Shown here: piece by piece, positions 8,439 through 16,639 of the stretch | How the letters are laid out: each line of letters starts with the position of its first letter | Position numbering within the stretch: position 1 is the first letter of the stretch | Assembly: GCF_017301615.1 (NCBI RefSeq) | Contig: NZ_CP059066.1 | Location: forward strand, 1,719,001 to 1,783,000 | From: Koleobacter methoxysyntrophicus | Lineage (GTDB): Bacteria; Bacillota; Thermosediminibacteria; Koleobacterales; Koleobacteraceae | Direction: 5' to 3' | DNA: 64,000 nucleotides | Notes under the pieces: generated by a model | Told to the model about the DNA's origin: nothing | What the model saw: the letters and a program-made list of their open reading frames with translations, nothing else | The model's database searches: none | Translations under genes and position numbers: made by a program

Positions 8439-11400
8439 GTGAATCTTAAGAAGTATTTTAGTTTAATATTTATAATGATTATTTGCATTATAGCAGGTAC
8501 AAATAATGTATATGCTGATTCACCTACAATTTATAAATTAAAACCTAAATACTTAACAACAGATTTTAATTTTGAGATGATGGCAGCTACCGTTACTCAA
8601 GATGACCACACTTTCTCTTCAGTTGGAAATTTTAGAACCAATAAAGATTTGGCAGGTATGTCGTGGGAAACAGAAGATGTTTTAAGCCATATTGATTTAA
8701 AATATCCAACTGATTCTGATTTTTCAGGAGTAATATTAGAATATGATTATTCATTATCTGGATATACAGAGTTAATGAATTCTGAGATAAGTCCAGTTAT
8801 TACTATAGAAACAAATAGTGGCGAAATTTACTATGTAAGATTGTGGAACTATGTAGTAGATAGGCCATTAGATGATTGGGAAATAGGTGCAAGTCAACAA
8901 TATGAAACAACAATCAGATTTCCAGAAGGGCGAACTCCTGGGAATGCAACAGGTTCAACAGGTAGAATAGTATTAGACTTTGATAATTTATATGCTGGAT
9001 GGGCACCTTGGTATTGGACAGAAGAAGATGAATGGGTGCCAATGCCTGAATGGGAAAAAGTACCTGTAGATGATATAAAGAGTATTATGTGGTCGTTTGT
9101 TCCAGTAGGATATAATTGGGAGACCCAAGACATGTCGTATTTGAGTGATTCATATGAGTATAAAGTGGATTTTTCTAATTGGAATGTATATGGAGATACT
9201 TTTTTAAGAACTGAACCTGAAACACAACCAGTTCAATCTTTAAGATTATGTGATGATTATGATGATATATACAACTTAACCCCTGAAAGAGTAGTAAGCG
9301 AGTATGACAAATTAGGATACGGAGAAATTGTTAACTTTTACATAGGTGCTTCACATTATTATGATAAAAAATATAATGGACAGAAAATGGAAATGAAGAC
9401 AGACTATCCTTTTAATTTGGCATTTGAGACTTGGTATAAAGATTATCTAAAAAGAATTAAAGAAAGAGATATGAATATTATTCATTCTATATCTATGGAA
9501 AATGTTGATGCACCAGAAGAATGGTGGCAGAGGGCTTGGGACGGAACGCCTGCTTCTACAATGTGGGAGCCAACACCACATCTGTTGAGTTTTACAAATA
9601 GTGATACAAAAGCATTTCTTAAAATGTATGTTGAAGAACTAGCAAGATTATCAAATGACGCAGGGATAAAACCAATAATCCAACTAGGTGAACCCTGGTG
9701 GTGGTTCATTGAAAATGAAGAAAATCAACCCCCATGTTTTTATGACCAAGCAACCAAAGATTTGTTTTTAAGCGAAAAAGGTTATCCTATGCATGAATTT
9801 CAATCTGCAAATGAATCCATAGAAGGTCATGAAGAGATGCTTTATTGGTTAAGAGAGCAAAATGGTAAACTGGCACATTTTCTTAGAGATGCAGTAAAAC
9901 AAAAATATCCATACTCTGAGTTTACGATATTATTTTTTACCCCTTCTGTAATAGATGAAGATAGAGTGCCTGAAATGATGACTATAGTTAATTTCCCGCA
10001 GGAATATTGGCAATATCCCAATTTAGATTTCTTTATGATAGAAGATTATGATTATTTAATTTTTGATCAAATGGACAAGCATTTAGAAACATTAACTTTT
10101 GCTCAAAATTACTTAGGATATCCAGAAGATAAGATACACTATTTCTCAGGCTTTGTATTAAACAGTGATTACTCCTATGTATGGAAGAATATTGAACAAG
10201 CCATTAATGATGGATTTAATCAAGGCTTTAAGGAAGTATATTTATGGGCTTATACACAAATAAAAAGGGAAGGTTGGACTCCACCGGATATTATATATGC
10301 AAGCAAACCTTCAGGAACGTATAGTGATACACATTATGTGACATTATCCTGTGATGGGGCAGATGAAATAAGATACACATTAGATGGGACAGACCCAAGT
10401 GCTACCAATGGAAAGATTTATTCAAAACCTATTTACATTGACAGCACAAAACTTCTCAAAACAACTGCTGTTAAGAATGGTGATACAAGAAATATTGTAG
10501 AGTTTAGATATAATATGCCTAGTATTAAAATTCCAGTAAAAATAGATGTAGATGGGAGCTCTGATGAATGGAAAGAAATAATTAGTTTATCCCAAGGTAC
10601 TGGTTCTATAGACAACTTGTATGCCGTTCAAAATAGTAAAAAACTATACTTACTTGTTAAAGGAAACGAGCTTAATAGTCCAAATAATTTTTATATAGAC
10701 ACAGACAATAACGGCGATACAGGCTATCATTTGTGGTGTTGGGATAATTCCGGTGCTGACTATATGATAGAAGAAAATATGATAAAAAAATATATAGGTA
10801 ATGGAGATGATTGGAACTGGGTTCAAGTAGGTACAGCAGAATTAGTAAAGAGTAGTTCAATAATTGAAGTATCAGCGGAATTAAGTTCACTAGGATTGAA
10901 TGAACCGACGGAGATTAAAGTAGGATATAGTAGAAATTATAGTGATTTTGCACCAGTCACTGGAAACAAAATGGCGCAAGCTAATGGAATAATTTTAGAT
11001 GATGAAGAACTATTAGCAAAGCTGATATACTTAACTTCGCCTCTTGAGTCATCGAAAAACTTGGCAGCTAGAGTCATAGTTGATGGTGGAGATATAGATA
11101 CATCCAGAAACTATTATACAGAAGCTTTCTGTTCATGGGATAATGAAACCTGGTATAGTAAAGGTGGAAAGGACATAAGCATCCCTATAGGAGAACAAAA
11201 TAACTACGTTGATTTAGAGTACTGCATATTTTTAAATGGTGATTTATATACAAAAGTTGTTATCTATGATAGTAAAGGTGGCACACAGTTAGGAGAATTT
11301 GTAAAGAGTGAAACTGATCATATTGATGTTGGCATGATTGAGAATTATGACTGGTATAAGTTCTCAGAATCCTATGATTCAGATATAACAGTTGAAGGTT

Positions 11401-12569
11401 ACATATCCGATATTGGTGGATATGCAGGTGAAGCAGCGGAAACGGTCTATGCAATAACAAAACGAAGTGATGAAGAAATTTGGAGGCAGTATTCATTAAA
11501 TAACGGAGAGTGGTCAGCAACCGGGGTTACCTATGCAACCGATCCTATCGAAAATGGGGGCATTATGAGCTTTTCAAAGATATCCCCATTAGAGACTGAA
11601 GAAAAGTATGCGACAATGGAATTGGGTCTTCCAAGCATTGAAGATATAAGACAAATGATAGAAAATAAAAAGAATGAGTTGTTAGATAAATTCTGTGTTA
11701 AAATAGGAATTAATCCAGCTGAAATAAATAGCGAAGATGTAGAAATGATAATTCGCGGGCTTGCTATAAGTGTTGACGACAATGTCTATTTTGGACTTGT
11801 GCAGAGGATTTCAGGAGCTGAACCGCATGACGATAACTACTACTTTATGAAAGCAAAAGCCTTTGGAGATGCAGTTTTTACTGCTGCATATACAACAGCA
11901 TCAGTAGGAAGCATTATAGAGGCGGTTAGGGCTTTAGAAAGTGCAGGAGCAGCAGGCGCAATGGCATTGGCAGCAGCACCAACAGGTGTAGGTGGAGTTG
12001 TGTTAAGCGGAGCGGCAGTAACTGAATTGGCTGAAGCAGCTGCTATGTCTGGTATATCATATATATCAGGTAAAATGGCAGAACGTTCGCAGGGGATACT
12101 GAAAGAAAGTGTGGCAAAGCTTAAAGAAACTATAGGGTATAAAGTAACGTCAAGAACAAAAGGAAAAATTGTTGCAGAAAAAACAGCTGAAGAAGCAAAT
12201 CAATTTTGGAAAGAATATTATAATACCGATGGTAGTACTCCTCCTTATGAAGCAGGTACTAAGGTTTATGAAATAGAGCTTAATGAAGATATGACATTTG
12301 CTAGAGTTTTTGAAAACATAGGAGATGAATTTGGACAATGGGTTATGAAAGCGGAAGATATAGAGGGATTAACCCCACTTCAAATAAAAGATAAATACTC
12401 TCTAGAATTTATACCTAAATATGTATGTGACTATGAAATTCCAGCTGGCAGTATAATTAGAGGTGGAAAAGCTGGACCGATACCAAATTGGGGAAACGGT
12501 GGAGGCATTCAATTTGATTTGATGGGCCAATATATTGGTACACCTAAAAATATCAGATTAATACAATAA
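8439..12569 (+). CDS. Large secreted polymorphic toxin with TIM-barrel-like body and type 46-like toxin tip
   Basis: A 1376-residue protein, GTG start behind AAAGGAGGG. Residues 1-27 form a signal peptide. About 270-610 resembles a TIM-barrel glycosidase-like domain (PIIQLGEPWWW, FMIEDYDYLIF). 615-690 is a chitobiase C-terminal-type domain (RYTLDGTDPSA). 695-840 is a beta-rich CBM9/DOMON-like domain. About 1115-1215 is an Ala/Gly-rich hydrophobic pretoxin segment. 1245-1376 is the toxin tip, with WVMKAEDIEGLTP, PKYVCDYEIP and GGGIQFDLMG. The tip recalls Ntox46/TNT-like toxins, which attack NAD or transfer ADP-ribose; this is from memory. The immunity gene follows directly. The four partial copies downstream restart at points inside this protein. 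Confidence 0.75.
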   Translation: MNLKKYFSLIFIMIICIIAGTNNVYADSPTIYKLKPKYLTTDFNFEMMAATVTQDDHTFSSVGNFRTNKDLAGMSWETEDVLSHIDLKYPTDSDFSGVILEYDYSLSGYTELMNSEISPVITIETNSGEIYYVRLWNYVVDRPLDDWEIGASQQYETTIRFPEGRTPGNATGSTGRIVLDFDNLYAGWAPWYWTEEDEWVPMPEWEKVPVDDIKSIMWSFVPVGYNWETQDMSYLSDSYEYKVDFSNWNVYGDTFLRTEPETQPVQSLRLCDDYDDIYNLTPERVVSEYDKLGYGEIVNFYIGASHYYDKKYNGQKMEMKTDYPFNLAFETWYKDYLKRIKERDMNIIHSISMENVDAPEEWWQRAWDGTPASTMWEPTPHLLSFTNSDTKAFLKMYVEELARLSNDAGIKPIIQLGEPWWWFIENEENQPPCFYDQATKDLFLSEKGYPMHEFQSANESIEGHEEMLYWLREQNGKLAHFLRDAVKQKYPYSEFTILFFTPSVIDEDRVPEMMTIVNFPQEYWQYPNLDFFMIEDYDYLIFDQMDKHLETLTFAQNYLGYPEDKIHYFSGFVLNSDYSYVWKNIEQAINDGFNQGFKEVYLWAYTQIKREGWTPPDIIYASKPSGTYSDTHYVTLSCDGADEIRYTLDGTDPSATNGKIYSKPIYIDSTKLLKTTAVKNGDTRNIVEFRYNMPSIKIPVKIDVDGSSDEWKEIISLSQGTGSIDNLYAVQNSKKLYLLVKGNELNSPNNFYIDTDNNGDTGYHLWCWDNSGADYMIEENMIKKYIGNGDDWNWVQVGTAELVKSSSIIEVSAELSSLGLNEPTEIKVGYSRNYSDFAPVTGNKMAQANGIILDDEELLAKLIYLTSPLESSKNLAARVIVDGGDIDTSRNYYTEAFCSWDNETWYSKGGKDISIPIGEQNNYVDLEYCIFLNGDLYTKVVIYDSKGGTQLGEFVKSETDHIDVGMIENYDWYKFSESYDSDITVEGYISDIGGYAGEAAETVYAITKRSDEEIWRQYSLNNGEWSATGVTYATDPIENGGIMSFSKISPLETEEKYATMELGLPSIEDIRQMIENKKNELLDKFCVKIGINPAEINSEDVEMIIRGLAISVDDNVYFGLVQRISGAEPHDDNYYFMKAKAFGDAVFTAAYTTASVGSIIEAVRALESAGAAGAMALAAAPTGVGGVVLSGAAVTELAEAAAMSGISYISGKMAERSQGILKESVAKLKETIGYKVTSRTKGKIVAEKTAEEANQFWKEYYNTDGSTPPYEAGTKVYEIELNEDMTFARVFENIGDEFGQWVMKAEDIEGLTPLQIKDKYSLEFIPKYVCDYEIPAGSIIRGGKAGPIPNWGNGGGIQFDLMGQYIGTPKNIRLIQ

Positions 12570-12600
12570 CTATAATTTGATTTTAAGGTGGTGACTATGA

Positions 12601-12960
12601 ATGTATAATATAATAGATAGTAATAAAATTAATATCAATAATAAAATATTAAAATTTGATTATGATATAAAAAAAATAATAGAATTTGAAAAAGTATATA
12701 TAATCCAGTTATGGAATACTAAAAGTAATGACATTGCACAACAGCCTACGAGCAATGTTTATTGTGTAGACAAACAAGGCAAAATACTATGGAACATAAA
12801 ACCTATATTTGAAAACTATAATAAATATAGGGATGAATTTATATTTACTTCATGTGAAAGGCAAGATAAGGATAAGTTACGTATAAGAACAGCTTGTGGC
12901 ATTGTTACTATTATTGATCCTGTAAGTGGTAAAATACTAAAGAAATCTTGGAGTAAATAA
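12601..12960 (+). CDS. Immunity protein 1, cognate to the full-length toxin
   Basis: A 119-residue small beta-rich protein without signal peptide, so it acts in the cytoplasm as expected of an immunity protein. It is the first of five related genes in this locus. Shared features are an N-terminal strand pair around KILKFDYDIKKIIE, a central QQPTSNVYCVDKQGKILWNI block matching QPLNNIYAVSDKGDIVWNI in others, and an ending near IIDPVSGKI. It starts 31 bases after the toxin stop. It is the most divergent of the set, matching the divergent tip of the full-length toxin. Confidence 0.75.
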   Translation: MYNIIDSNKININNKILKFDYDIKKIIEFEKVYIIQLWNTKSNDIAQQPTSNVYCVDKQGKILWNIKPIFENYNKYRDEFIFTSCERQDKDKLRIRTACGIVTIIDPVSGKILKKSWSK

Positions 12961-13057
12961 CTTTACATCAATTAAGTTACTTAAAAATCAACTAAAAACT
13001 CGGTTGCTCCGTTCACCCGTCAGGTAAAATGGCAAAACGTTCACAAGGTATACTAAT

Positions 13058-13537
13058 GTGGCAAAGCTTAAGGAAACAGCTGGATATATTTATCGTGAAG
13101 CCAAAGAAAAGATTGAGAATGGTCTTAGAGATATAAGATTTACAAATAAGGTTGAAAAAACAGCAGAAGAGATAAATGCTTGGTGGAGAGATAAAGGATA
13201 TAATGACCCATATAAGCCAAATACACCTGTACAGGAAATAACATTATCTGAGGATACAATGTTTGTAAGAGTATATCCTGAAGGTGGAAATATGGCAGGT
13301 GGATGGGTAATGAAAGCAGAAGAAATTCAAGGTCTTACTCCACAACAAATTCAAAACAAATTTGCACTGCCGGAAGTACCAAAATATGTTTGTGATGTTA
13401 ATATACCTTCAGGAACTACTATAAGATGTGGAATTGCAGGACCTCAGCCTGAATTTGGTGGTTTAGGTGGAGGAGTACAGTTTGATTTAATGCAGCAGCG
13501 TGTTGGATCTTTTACAAATGAAAGATTATTACCATAG
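13058..13537 (+). CDS. Displaced toxin tip, cassette 2
   Basis: Encodes 159 residues: a short pretoxin tail (AKLKETAGYIY) and a complete toxin domain with GGWVMKAEEIQGLTP, PKYVCDVNIP and GGGVQFDLMQQ. There is no signal peptide or delivery region. Homology to the parent actually begins at 13019, but a 7-base loss near 13054 shifts that upstream part out of frame. The GTG at 13058 lacks a ribosome site, so it is probably silent unless recombined onto the parent. The toxin domain is nearly identical to cassette 3. Its immunity gene follows after 17 bases. Confidence 0.75.
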   Translation: MAKLKETAGYIYREAKEKIENGLRDIRFTNKVEKTAEEINAWWRDKGYNDPYKPNTPVQEITLSEDTMFVRVYPEGGNMAGGWVMKAEEIQGLTPQQIQNKFALPEVPKYVCDVNIPSGTTIRCGIAGPQPEFGGLGGGVQFDLMQQRVGSFTNERLLP

Positions 13538-13554
13538 AAAGGGGTTGAATATTA

Positions 13555-13950
13555 ATGGTTAAATATTCAATAAAGGACGATACAGTTTTACAAATTAATG
13601 GAAAGCAGATTAATTTCAAACATAATATACTAAAAGTATTAGTGATTAAAAATTTATTGATTGTTCATCTATTTGACTCTTATGAAAAAAGAGGGGTTGT
13701 TGATATGGCAAAACAGCCTTTAAATAATATATATGCAGTTTCAGACAAAGGAGATATAGTTTGGAATATTAAGGAATTCTTTAGACCTAATAATCCATAT
13801 ACTGGAGTTAAAGTGCTTGAGCATGATAATTGTTTTACGGGGATTTCTATAAATAATGAAGGAAATTTGGTTGTAAACACGTTCATGGGAATTGCTTATA
13901 TTTTAGATGTTGAAAAAAAAGTCATAATTGGACATTTTGTAACAAAATGA
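13555..13950 (+). CDS. Immunity protein 2
   Basis: A 131-residue cytoplasmic protein, ATG start behind AAAGGGG. It has the family blocks KYSIKDDTVLQINGKQINF, KQPLNNIYAVSDKGDIVWNI and NTFMGIAYILDVEKK. It is expected to neutralise the cassette 2 toxin. Its 57-residue end region differs from immunity 3 by an extra RPNNPYTGVKV segment, which is also found in immunity 4. It is followed by a terminator hairpin at 14003. Confidence 0.75.
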   Translation: MVKYSIKDDTVLQINGKQINFKHNILKVLVIKNLLIVHLFDSYEKRGVVDMAKQPLNNIYAVSDKGDIVWNIKEFFRPNNPYTGVKVLEHDNCFTGISINNEGNLVVNTFMGIAYILDVEKKVIIGHFVTK

Positions 13951-14002
13951 GGGGATAAAAAGTATAATTTAGACGAATAGCTTTTATATTCACTGAAAAT
14001 GT

Positions 14003-14045
14003 AAAGAACACTTGGTATGTTAAAATATCAGGTGTTCTTTATTAA
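14003..14045 (+). terminator. Terminator after cassette 2
   Basis: AAAGAACAC (14003-14011) pairs with GTGTTCTTT (14032-14040). It would insulate the silent cassettes downstream. Confidence 0.6.
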
Positions 14046-14096
14046 GTAAATAACAAAGATTTAAAATGATTAGTAGAATATAATTATTTTGGACTT

Positions 14097-14894
14097 GTGC
14101 AGAGGATTTCAGGAGCTGAACCGCATGACGATAACTACTACTTTATGAAAGCTAAAGCTTTTGGAGATGCAGTTTTTACTGCTGCATATACAACAGCATC
14201 AGTAGGAAGCATTATAGAGGCGGTTAGGGCTTTAGAAAGTGCAGGAGCAGCAGGCGCAATGGCATTGGCAGCAGCACCAACAGGTGTAGGTGGAGTTGTG
14301 TTAAGCGGAGCGGCAGTAACTGAATTGGCTGAAGCAGCTGCTATGTCTGGTATATCATATATATCAGGTAAAATGGCAGAACGTTCGCAGGGGATACTGA
14401 CAGAAAGTGTGGCAAAGCTTAAAGAAACAGCTGGATATATTTATCGTGAAGCCAAAGAAAAGATTGAGAATGGTCTTAGAGATATAAGATTTACAAATAA
14501 GGTTGAAAAAACAGCAGAAGAGATAAATGCTTGGTGGAGAGATAAAGGATATAATGACCCATATAAGCCAAATACACCTGTACAGGAAATAACATTATCT
14601 GAGGATACAATGTTTGTAAGAGTATATCCTGAAGGTGGAAATATGGCAGGTGGATGGGTAATGAAAGCAGAAGAAATTCAAGGTCTTACTCCACAACAAA
14701 TTCAAAACAAATTTGCACTGCCGGAAGTACCAAAATATGTTTGTGATGTTAATATACCTTCAGGAACTACTATAAGATGTGGAATTGCAGGACCTCAGCC
14801 TGAATTTGGTGGTTTAGGTGGAGGAGTACAGTTTGATTTAATGCAACAATTAATAGATATTGAACGATTTACAAATCCAAGATTGTTGCCATAG
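14097..14894 (+). CDS. Displaced toxin tip with pretoxin region, cassette 3
   Basis: Encodes 265 residues. The first 110 repeat the parent's pretoxin region (from QRISGAEPHDDNYYF) almost base for base: 14085-14430 against 11786-12130. Then comes a toxin domain nearly identical to cassette 2. There is no signal peptide and no ribosome site before the GTG at 14097. The long 5' identity gives about 345 bases for homologous recombination with the parent, which would replace the expressed tip. This is the form expected of an orphan module in polymorphic-toxin systems. Confidence 0.8.
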   Translation: MQRISGAEPHDDNYYFMKAKAFGDAVFTAAYTTASVGSIIEAVRALESAGAAGAMALAAAPTGVGGVVLSGAAVTELAEAAAMSGISYISGKMAERSQGILTESVAKLKETAGYIYREAKEKIENGLRDIRFTNKVEKTAEEINAWWRDKGYNDPYKPNTPVQEITLSEDTMFVRVYPEGGNMAGGWVMKAEEIQGLTPQQIQNKFALPEVPKYVCDVNIPSGTTIRCGIAGPQPEFGGLGGGVQFDLMQQLIDIERFTNPRLLP

Positions 14895-14912
14895 AAAGGA
14901 GGCTTGCAATTG

Positions 14913-15248
14913 ATGATTAAATATGAAATAAAGAACGATACTACTTTAGAAATTCAAGGTAATCAAATAAAATTTGATTATGATATTAATAATATTATAG
15001 AAAATAAGAATGTTTTAATTGTACATTTGTTTGTGAAAAAAGGGAAGCCACCTTTAAATAATATCTATGCTATTTCAGATAAGGGAGATATTATTTGGAA
15101 TATAAGAGATTTTGTACAAGAGGATTATTGTTATACTGGAATTTCAGTTGACGATAATGGTAATCTTATAGCAAATACTTTCATAGGGATAGCTCAAATA
15201 ATAGACGTAAAAAATAAAAAACTAGTAGGTAGAAAAGTAACGAAATAG
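14913..15248 (+). CDS. Immunity protein 3
   Basis: A 111-residue cytoplasmic protein, ATG at 14913 ten bases after AAAGGAGG; an upstream in-frame TTG at 14904 is less well placed. It has the family blocks KYEIKNDTTLEIQGNQIKFDYD, PPLNNIYAISDKGDIIWNI and NTFIGIAQIIDVKNKK. Although its cassette's toxin is almost identical to that of cassette 2, this protein is shorter and clearly different from immunity 2, which is worth testing. Confidence 0.75.
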   Translation: MIKYEIKNDTTLEIQGNQIKFDYDINNIIENKNVLIVHLFVKKGKPPLNNIYAISDKGDIIWNIRDFVQEDYCYTGISVDDNGNLIANTFIGIAQIIDVKNKKLVGRKVTK

Positions 15249-15261
15249 ATTAAAAAAGTGT

Positions 15262-15357
15262 AATAACGGCATCACAGATAACGGGCCTATGCTGTCCCAA
15301 TACTGGTACGAGGTAACGAAACTGCTGTTTAAATGGCTTAACCGAAGAAGTCAGCGT
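15262..15357 (+). mobile_element. Remnant of a group II intron reverse transcriptase, C-terminal end
   Basis: One frame reads GITDNGPMLSQYWYEV followed by KLLFKWLNRRSQR. This matches the ending of bacterial group II intron-encoded reverse transcriptases, where KWLNRRSQR is strongly conserved. The frame breaks exactly where homology to the toxin tip resumes (15357). No other intron part, such as the catalytic RNA or RT domain, is seen. It is a scar of an intron that entered or recombined in this array. Confidence 0.75.
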
Positions 15358-15466
15358 TGCAGGACCTCAGCCTGAATTTGGTTGTTTAGGTGGAGGAGTA
15401 CAGTTTGATTTAATGCAACAAATGTTGGATGAGCAATGTTTTGTAAATCCAAGAATATTACCATAA
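15357..15466 (+). pseudogene. Toxin tip remnant, cassette 4
   Basis: Only the last 36 codons of a toxin domain remain: GPQPEFG, GGGVQFDLMQQ, then a cassette-specific ending FVNPRILP and stop at 15464. The upstream part is replaced by the intron reverse-transcriptase fragment. It cannot encode an active toxin. The immunity gene 14 bases downstream is intact. Confidence 0.8.
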
Positions 15467-15479
15467 AAGGAGAGAAAAT

Positions 15480-15857
15480 ATGATTAAATATGAAATTATA
15501 AATAATACAATTTTGGAAGTTAATAGCAAACAAATAGATTTTAAACATGAGATTAAAAAGGTTATAGAAATTAATAATACTTTAATTGTTCGTTTATATA
15601 TAAAAAAAGAAAAAGAGAATGTACCTTCAAATAATATTTATGCAATATCAGATAAAGGTGAAATTTTGTGGAATATTAGAGAAATTTTTAGACCAAATAA
15701 TCCATATAAAGGAGTTAAAGTCATAGACTCTAATCATTATTTTGCGAATTGTGAGAAAAACGATGATAATAATCTTGTAGTACATACATTTATTGGAATT
15801 TCATTTGTTGTAGATATTGAGAAAAAAGAAATAATAAGTCACTTTATTTCGAAGTAG
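15480..15857 (+). CDS. Immunity protein 4
   Basis: A 125-residue cytoplasmic protein, ATG behind AAAGGAGAG. It matches immunity 2 in layout: KYEIINNTILEVNSKQIDFKHE, SNNIYAISDKGEILWNI, RPNNPYKGVKV, and HTFIGISFVVDIEKK. Its toxin is reduced to a 36-codon remnant, so if expressed it would protect only against toxin from other cells. Confidence 0.75.
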   Translation: MIKYEIINNTILEVNSKQIDFKHEIKKVIEINNTLIVRLYIKKEKENVPSNNIYAISDKGEILWNIREIFRPNNPYKGVKVIDSNHYFANCEKNDDNNLVVHTFIGISFVVDIEKKEIISHFISK

Positions 15858-15903
15858 GTAGAGTAATGTTGTTTTTATTAGTTATTGTGAGCTAATTTTA
15901 CTA

Positions 15904-15986
15904 AGGTACGGGATTGAGGATTACAGTTTAACCTTAATTATGAGTTCATAGGTGAGTTTACTTACTGGGCGACACTGCCAAATTAA
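15904..15986 (+). pseudogene. Degenerate toxin tip remnant, cassette 5
   Basis: One frame reads GLQFNL and then IGEFTYWATLPN plus stop (15984-15986). These align with GVQFDL and the VGSFTNERLLP-type endings of the other tips. Just upstream, an extra base and a TGA break the Gly-rich motif. The stop lies 15 bases before the next immunity start, the same spacing as in cassettes 2 and 4. This is the oldest-looking tip in the array. Confidence 0.6.
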
Positions 15987-16001
15987 GAAAGGAGGGATCA
16001 T

Positions 16002-16406
16002 ATTATTGATTATGAGATTGACGGTAAGAATCTGATATTGGGAGATAAACACATTACTTTTAATTATGATATCAAAGAAGTCGGAGAGGTTAATGGATAC
16101 TTAATCGTTTTAATATATGATTTGGAAACGGGAAATGTAGCAAAACAGCCTAGAAATAATATTATTACTGTTGACCAGAATGGTATAAAAATCTGGACAA
16201 TTGATGAAATTATTAAAGGGAAGGATAGGGTATATACAAAATTTTGGATTAACGCTGAACTTGTGGTAGATTCCAACGGGAGATATATCAGGCAACGTAA
16301 TGAAAATGATGAAAACACTTTACTTACTTATGATATTGGAGGAGTATATCACACTATTAAATTAAGCACTTTGGAAGTAGTAGATAGAAAAGGTTTTAGG
16401 TTTTAG
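16002..16406 (+). CDS. Immunity protein 5 with an apparent ATT start
   Basis: The family match extends upstream of the first conventional start (TTG at 16038): the codons for IIDYEIDGKNLILGD align with MIKYEIKNDTTLEIQG of immunity 3. At the position of ATG in the other genes stands ATT (16002), correctly spaced behind GGAGGG (15991-15996). Either ATT initiates weakly or the gene lost its start. The body has KQPRNNIITVDQNGIKIWTI and a longer middle section. Its toxin is the degenerate cassette 5. A strong hairpin follows. Confidence 0.65.
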   Translation: MIDYEIDGKNLILGDKHITFNYDIKEVGEVNGYLIVLIYDLETGNVAKQPRNNIITVDQNGIKIWTIDEIIKGKDRVYTKFWINAELVVDSNGRYIRQRNENDENTLLTYDIGGVYHTIKLSTLEVVDRKGFRF

Positions 16407-16453
16407 ATCATTTGAGGGAATATGAGGATGCATGCTATAAACTATAAGCACCT

Positions 16454-16491
16454 AAACACTTGACACAGTACTATATCAAGTGTTTTCTTTT
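16454..16491 (+). terminator. Terminator at end of toxin array
   Basis: AAACACTTGA (16454-16463) pairs perfectly with TCAAGTGTTT (16476-16485), followed by TCTTTT. Confidence 0.8.
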
Positions 16492-16639
16492 AATGGCTTT
16501 TTGCCGCTCGAACCATGTCGGTTTTCTCTGTTTTTTTGAAGGATAAAACATTTTTTTGGAGAATAATAGTGAATAACTATTATAGACATTAAATATGCAA
16601 AAAGAGAAGGTTTTAAAACCGCATAGTGAGGGAACGAAA

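Noticed and set aside
15858-15903. Additional intron or transposase sequence between cassettes 4 and 5
   Set aside because: No frame resembles reverse transcriptase or transposase here; the segment is only AT-rich spacer.
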